Part shown: positions 59,947 through 64,000 of the stretch, piece after piece | How the letters are laid out: each line of letters opens with the position of its first letter | Numbering within the stretch: position 1 is the stretch's first letter | Assembly (NCBI GenBank): GCA_900472295.1 | Contig: UCIA01000029.1 | Span: forward strand, 28,858 to 92,857 | DNA length: 64,000 nt | Origin: Hyphomicrobiales bacterium | GTDB lineage: Bacteria > Pseudomonadota > Alphaproteobacteria > Rhizobiales > Rhizobiaceae | Direction: 5' to 3' | Notes under the pieces: generated by a model | Seen by the model: only the letters and a program-made list of their open reading frames with translations | Told to the model about the DNA's origin: nothing | The model's database searches: none | Made by a program: the position numbers and the translations under genes

Positions 59947-61476
59947 ATGACGACGATTTTGGAGATGCGAGACATCACCAAGACGTTCCCCGGCGTGAAG
60001 GCGCTGTCGAACGTCAACCTCAGCGTCGAGGAAGGCGAGATCCATGCCGTGGTCGGCGAGAATGGCGCCGGCAAGTCGACACTGATGAAGGTGCTGTCGG
60101 GCGTCTATCCCGCTGGCACCTATGACGGCCAGATCATTTTCCAGGGCCAGGAATGCCAGTTCAAAGGCATCCAGGACAGCGAACACAAAGGCATCGTCAT
60201 CATCCACCAGGAGCTTGCGCTGGTGCCGATGCTGTCGATCGCCGAAAACATCTTCCTTGGCAACGAGCACGCCAAATTCGGCGTCATCGACTGGGATGCC
60301 AACGAGGCGCGCACCGGCGCTCTGTTGAAGAAGGTGGGCCTCAAGGAGGACCCCAAGACGCTGATCACCAATATCGGCGTCGGCAAGCAGCAACTGGTCG
60401 AGATCGCCAAGGCGTTGAGCAAGGACGTCAAGCTTTTGATTCTCGACGAGCCGACCGCGTCGCTCAGCGAGAAAGACAGCCAGGCGCTGCTGGACCTTTT
60501 GCTCGAGTTCAAGCGGCAAGGCATGACCTCGATCCTGATCTCGCACAAGCTCAACGAGATCAACCGGGTGGCCGACAAGGTCACCGTCATCCGTGACGGG
60601 CGCACCATCGAGACGCTGGCCAAGAAGGACATTTCGGAAGACCGCATCATCACCTCGATGGTCGGCCGTTCGCTCGACGACCGCTATCCGCCGCGCGAGC
60701 CGAAGATCGGCGAAGTCGTGTTCGAGGTGAAGAACTGGTCGGTCTACCACCCGCTCCATGCCGAACGGCAGGTAATCAAGGGCATCGACATCAATGTGCG
60801 CAAGGGCGAGGTGGTCGGCATTGCCGGGCTGATGGGCGCCGGCCGCACGGAATTCGCCATGAGCCTGTTCGGTCGCTCCTATGGCCGCCGCATCAGCGGC
60901 GAGGTGCTGCTGAAGGGCAAGCCGGTCGACGTCTCATCGGTGAGCAAGGCGGTCCAGCACGGCATCGCCTACGTGACCGAGGATCGCAAGACCTACGGCC
61001 TCAACCTCATCGACCATATCAAGCACAACATCACGCTTGCCAATCTGGGCGGCGTGTCGCGCCACGGCGTGATCGACGATCTGCGCGAACTTTCCATCGC
61101 CAACGATTATCGCAAGAAAACCAACATCCGCGCTTCCAGCGTCTATCAGATGACCGGCAACCTTTCCGGCGGCAACCAGCAGAAGGTGGTGCTGTCGAAA
61201 TGGCTGTTCGCCGATCCGGAAGTGCTGATCCTCGATGAGCCGACACGCGGTATCGACGTCGGCGCCAAGTACGAGATCTACACGATCATCGCGCGTCTTG
61301 CCTCGGAGGGTAGGGCAATCGTGGTTATTTCGTCGGAAATGCCGGAATTGCTCGGCATTTCCGACCGCATCTATGTCATGAATGAAGGTCGCATGGTCGG
61401 CGAAATGCCGGCGGCGGACGCAAGCCAGGAAAAAATTATGCGCGCCATCGTCCGGGGAGAAGGAAAAGCAGCATGA
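59947..61476 (+). CDS. gguA: Sugar ABC transporter ATP-binding protein GguA
   Basis: A 509-residue protein with two ABC domains: GENGAGKSTLMKVLSG and LDEPTASLSE in the first, GLMGAGRTEFAMSLFG, NLSGGNQQKVVLSKW and LDEPTRGIDVGAKYE in the second. It is the XylG/MglA-type ATPase for ChvE-bound sugars. The ATG at 59947 was selected since upstream codons lie in a repeat; GGAGG is 12 bases ahead, somewhat far. It overlaps gguB by 4 bases. Confidence 0.95.
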   Translation: MTTILEMRDITKTFPGVKALSNVNLSVEEGEIHAVVGENGAGKSTLMKVLSGVYPAGTYDGQIIFQGQECQFKGIQDSEHKGIVIIHQELALVPMLSIAENIFLGNEHAKFGVIDWDANEARTGALLKKVGLKEDPKTLITNIGVGKQQLVEIAKALSKDVKLLILDEPTASLSEKDSQALLDLLLEFKRQGMTSILISHKLNEINRVADKVTVIRDGRTIETLAKKDISEDRIITSMVGRSLDDRYPPREPKIGEVVFEVKNWSVYHPLHAERQVIKGIDINVRKGEVVGIAGLMGAGRTEFAMSLFGRSYGRRISGEVLLKGKPVDVSSVSKAVQHGIAYVTEDRKTYGLNLIDHIKHNITLANLGGVSRHGVIDDLRELSIANDYRKKTNIRASSVYQMTGNLSGGNQQKVVLSKWLFADPEVLILDEPTRGIDVGAKYEIYTIIARLASEGRAIVVISSEMPELLGISDRIYVMNEGRMVGEMPAADASQEKIMRAIVRGEGKAA

Positions 61477-62759
61477 GCACCGAAAGCGCCCCCGCCCCGC
61501 AAGGCAACGCCGCCGAAGAGCAGCGTCCGCGCTTCGCCGTCTCGGCGCTGACGACGAATTTGCGCGAATACGGTCTGATCATCGCGCTGATCGTCATCAT
61601 GCTGTTCTTCCAGTTCACCACGTCGGGAACGCTGTTCAAGCCGGTCAACCTCAGCAATCTGGTGCAGCAGAATTCCTTCATCATCGTGATGGCGCTGGGC
61701 ATGCTGCTGGTGATCGTTGCCGGCCATATCGACCTCAGTGTCGGATCGGTCGCCGGTTTCATCGGCGCGCTGGCTGCCAACATGATGGTCATCTGGCAAC
61801 TCGGACCGCTCAGCAATCCGCTGGTGGTTGCGATCGTCTGCCTGATCGTCGGCGGCCTGATCGGCGCGGCGCAAGGCTATTGGATCGCCTATCACCGAAT
61901 ACCGAGCTTCATCGTGACGCTGGCAGGCATGCTGATCTTCCGCGGCATCTGCCAGGCACTGTTGGGCGGCGGATCCTCGGTGGGCCCGCTTCCGGACGAC
62001 TTCAAAATGCTCAGCTCCGGTTTCATCCCTGACGTGATCGGCCCGCTGACGCTGATCCCGCCGACGGTGAACGCGGCCGGCAAGACCATCATGGGCAGCG
62101 GCCTGACGCTGCACATGACGACCGTCGTGCTCGGCCTGATCGCCGTGCTGGCCTTTGCCTATTTTGGGGTGAGGACGCGACGCAAGCGCGAGCGCCATGG
62201 CTATGAGGCCGAGCCCTTCACCCTGTTCGTCGTCAAGACGCTGGTCGCCAGCGCGCTGGCGCTGTTCCTGGTCTATGAGTTCGCCAGCTATCGCGGCCTG
62301 CCGGTGGTGCTGCTGGTCATGGGCGTGCTGATCTCGCTGTTCGTCTTCGTCACCAAGCGGATGACCATCGGCCGGCGCATCTATGCCATGGGCGGCAACG
62401 CCAAGGCGGCGCAGCTGTCGGGCATCAACACCGAGCGGCTGACATTGCTGGTGTTCGTCAACATGGGTGTGCTGTCGGCACTCGGCGGCCTGATCATCGC
62501 GGCGCGCCTCGGCCAGGCCGTGCCGGCGGCGGGCCTTGGCAGCGAGCTCGACGTCATCGCTGCCGTGTTCATCGGCGGCGCCTCGGCAATGGGTGGCGTC
62601 GGCCAGGTCATCGGCGCGGTCGTCGGCGGCTTCATCATGGGCGTGATGAACAACGGCATGTCGATCATGGGCGTCAATGTCGACTGGCAGCAAGTCGTCA
62701 AAGGCCTGGTGCTGCTCGGCGCCGTGATCTTCGACGTCTACAACAAGAACAAGGCCTGA
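61473..62759 (+). CDS. gguB: Sugar ABC transporter permease GguB
   Basis: A 428-residue BPD_transp_2-type permease (XylH-like), longer than the rhamnose permeases because of an extra central segment. ALGMLLVIVAGHIDLSVGSVAGFIGAL and the coupling loop GRRIYAMGGNAKAAQLSGI are visible, with ten or more helices. It forms the channel, probably as a homodimer, since no second permease gene is present. It starts in the gguA stop (ATGA). Confidence 0.95.
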   Translation: MSTESAPAPQGNAAEEQRPRFAVSALTTNLREYGLIIALIVIMLFFQFTTSGTLFKPVNLSNLVQQNSFIIVMALGMLLVIVAGHIDLSVGSVAGFIGALAANMMVIWQLGPLSNPLVVAIVCLIVGGLIGAAQGYWIAYHRIPSFIVTLAGMLIFRGICQALLGGGSSVGPLPDDFKMLSSGFIPDVIGPLTLIPPTVNAAGKTIMGSGLTLHMTTVVLGLIAVLAFAYFGVRTRRKRERHGYEAEPFTLFVVKTLVASALALFLVYEFASYRGLPVVLLVMGVLISLFVFVTKRMTIGRRIYAMGGNAKAAQLSGINTERLTLLVFVNMGVLSALGGLIIAARLGQAVPAAGLGSELDVIAAVFIGGASAMGGVGQVIGAVVGGFIMGVMNNGMSIMGVNVDWQQVVKGLVLLGAVIFDVYNKNKA

Positions 62760-62962
62760 CAGGCTTTAGGCGAGGCAAGCAGGAAGGCATACGATCGCGG
62801 CGCTGTCGGCAAACTGCCGGCATAAAAAGTCCCTCGGGGGACCAGGCTCGCGAGCGCAATCCGGACGAAGAGTTCAACCCGTGGCGCGGCGAGGTCCGAG
62901 CCGCGCAGGTCAAGGTTTGCCCAGAAGCAACCGGGCAAAGTCAAAAGAGAGAGGGTTTCATC

Positions 62963-63958
62963 ATGCTGATCTCCCAGATCCTAGACGACGCCGAGACGAT
63001 CCGCGTCGTTGCCCGCAATGGCGGCGGCAAGACCAGGGTCATCAACGGCGCCCGCAGCGTCTATTCGCTGGCGATGGAAGCCGCGCGCACCGGCACCGGG
63101 CTGGCCGCGCTGATCGAGCGCAAGGGGTTCGGTGAAGCCGTCGACCTCGACGCCGTCTACAAGAAGGGCCGGCTGGTGGCGCCGATCAACCACCCCGATC
63201 CCGCGCATCTGCATCTCACCGGCACCGGCCTGACGCATCTGGGCTCGGCGGCGACACGCGATTCCATGCACAAGAAGCTCAGCGACGGCGGTGAGGAGCA
63301 GCTCACCGATTCCATGAAGATGTTCCGCATGGGGCTGGAGGGCGGCAAGCCGGCCAAAGGCCAGACCGGCGTGCAGCCGGAATGGTTCTACAAGGGCAAC
63401 GGCACCATGGCGGTGGCGCCGGGCGCCGCCCTGATGTCGCCGGCCTTCGCCCAGGACGCCGGCGAGGAGCCGGAGATCGCCGGCATCTATGTCATCGGCG
63501 ATGACGGCGCGCCGTTCCGCGTCGGCTTCACGCTGTCGAACGAGTTTTCAGACCATGTCACGGAACGGGTGAACTATCTGTTCCTCGCGCATTCCAAGCT
63601 GCGCAATGCGTCGTTCGGGCCGGAAATCCTGATCGGCGACCTGCCGGCCGACATCAGGGGATCATCGCGAATCTATCGCGACAGCAATCTGCTGTGGGAG
63701 AAGCCGTTCCTGTCGGGCGAGGCGAACATGTCGCACACCATCGCCAATCTCGAACACCACCATTTCAAGTACTCGGCCTTCCGCCAGCCGGGCGACGTGC
63801 ATGTGCACATGTTCGGCACAGCGACGCTGTCCTTTGCCGACGGCATCCGGACGCAAGCCGGCGACGTGTTCGAGATCGAAGCCGGAGATTTCGGCCTGCC
63901 GCTGCGCAACCCGCTGGAGATTGAGCAGCCGGTTAAGGTGGCCGTGAAGGCGTTGTAA
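62963..63958 (+). CDS. gguC: GguC, AraD1-family protein
   Basis: A 331-residue protein of the GguC/AraD1 family, related to fumarylacetoacetate-hydrolase-fold enzymes. Visible: MLISQILDDAETIRVVARNG, LTGTGLTHLGSAATRDSMHKK, WFYKGNGTMAVAPGAAL, GIYVIGDDGAPFRVGFTLSNEFSDHVTERVNYLFLAHSKLR and NLEHHHFKYSAFRQPGDVHVHMFGT. AraD1 members act as L-2-keto-3-deoxyarabonate dehydratases in non-phosphorylative pentose breakdown. GAGAGAGGG precedes the ATG. It lies 203 bases after gguB, a gap without another gene, so it may be co-transcribed or have its own promoter. Confidence 0.92.
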   Translation: MLISQILDDAETIRVVARNGGGKTRVINGARSVYSLAMEAARTGTGLAALIERKGFGEAVDLDAVYKKGRLVAPINHPDPAHLHLTGTGLTHLGSAATRDSMHKKLSDGGEEQLTDSMKMFRMGLEGGKPAKGQTGVQPEWFYKGNGTMAVAPGAALMSPAFAQDAGEEPEIAGIYVIGDDGAPFRVGFTLSNEFSDHVTERVNYLFLAHSKLRNASFGPEILIGDLPADIRGSSRIYRDSNLLWEKPFLSGEANMSHTIANLEHHHFKYSAFRQPGDVHVHMFGTATLSFADGIRTQAGDVFEIEAGDFGLPLRNPLEIEQPVKVAVKAL

Positions 63959-63966
63959 CGCCAGCT

Positions 63967-64000
63967 TCCCCTTCTCCCCCCTGTGGGAGAAGGTGGATCG
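63967..64000. repeat. Palindromic intergenic repeat at the window edge
   Basis: CCTTCTCCCCCCTGTGGGAGAAGG begins another element of the CTTCTCCCC family after gguC; it is cut by the window end. Confidence 0.65.

Overview
The window is high-GC chromosomal DNA of a rhizobium, most likely Mesorhizobium or a close relative. The signs are a DUF768 protein (a family I know mainly from Mesorhizobium), the chvE-gguABC locus with gbpR, the rhaRSTPQUK/rhaDI rhamnose locus, dctA/dctBD for C4-dicarboxylates, the murA-DUF2948-hisD-UPF0262-infA-maf-yacG block that is conserved in Rhizobiales, and many rhizobial palindromic intergenic repeats (RIME-like). I see no integrase, transposase, phage module or CRISPR array. 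This reads as core chromosome with small accessory islets between conserved blocks.

Layout. 1-10 kb: the 5' end of a TAT-exported multicopper oxidase, a large secreted caspase-like/TPR protein, an SDR, an aldehyde dehydrogenase, a DUF5675-like protein and a secreted TPR protein. 10.3-17 kb: tRNA-Thr, the murA-to-yacG housekeeping block and tRNA-Phe. 17-19.2 kb: an accessory islet with a secreted protein, a host-attachment-family protein, a GNAT-like protein behind a possible ribosome-site hairpin, a DUF768 gene and a 32-residue peptide with a lasso-peptide-type leader. 19.3-26.3 kb: an RsuA/RluB pseudouridine synthase, a histidine phosphatase, and dctA divergent from dctB-dctD with a sigma-54 promoter. 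26.3-39 kb: gamma-glutamyltransferase and the complete L-rhamnose uptake and catabolism locus. 39-46.5 kb: dadA with an amino-acid racemase fused to a catalytically dead arginase domain, galE, hemA behind a perfect FNR/FixK box, an aminotransferase and mscL. 46.6-52.3 kb: a CrbS-type transporter/kinase hybrid and a CrbR-type LuxR regulator enclosing a divergent TetR/O-methyltransferase pair. 52.4-57.4 kb: a coiled-coil periplasmic protein, DUF952, pyrD, a MATE exporter, an HDAC-family protein lacking one zinc ligand, DUF6460 and tRNA-Gly. 57.4-64 kb: gbpR, chvE, gguA, gguB and gguC.

How the genes work together. RhaSTPQ imports rhamnose, RhaU interconverts its anomers, RhaI isomerises it, RhaK phosphorylates it, the RhaD fusion cleaves the product and oxidises lactaldehyde, and the DeoR-type RhaR is the likely repressor. 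DctB/DctD activate dctA through RpoN. ChvE-GguAB import aldoses under GbpR control, and GguC is an AraD1-type sugar-acid enzyme. DadA and the racemase/pseudo-arginase fusion appear to form a two-gene D-amino-acid module. The most unusual items are that fusion, the orphan lasso-type leader peptide beside DUF768, the HDAC with an Asp-to-Val change, the caspase/TPR protein, and several repeat elements that sit right at start codons.
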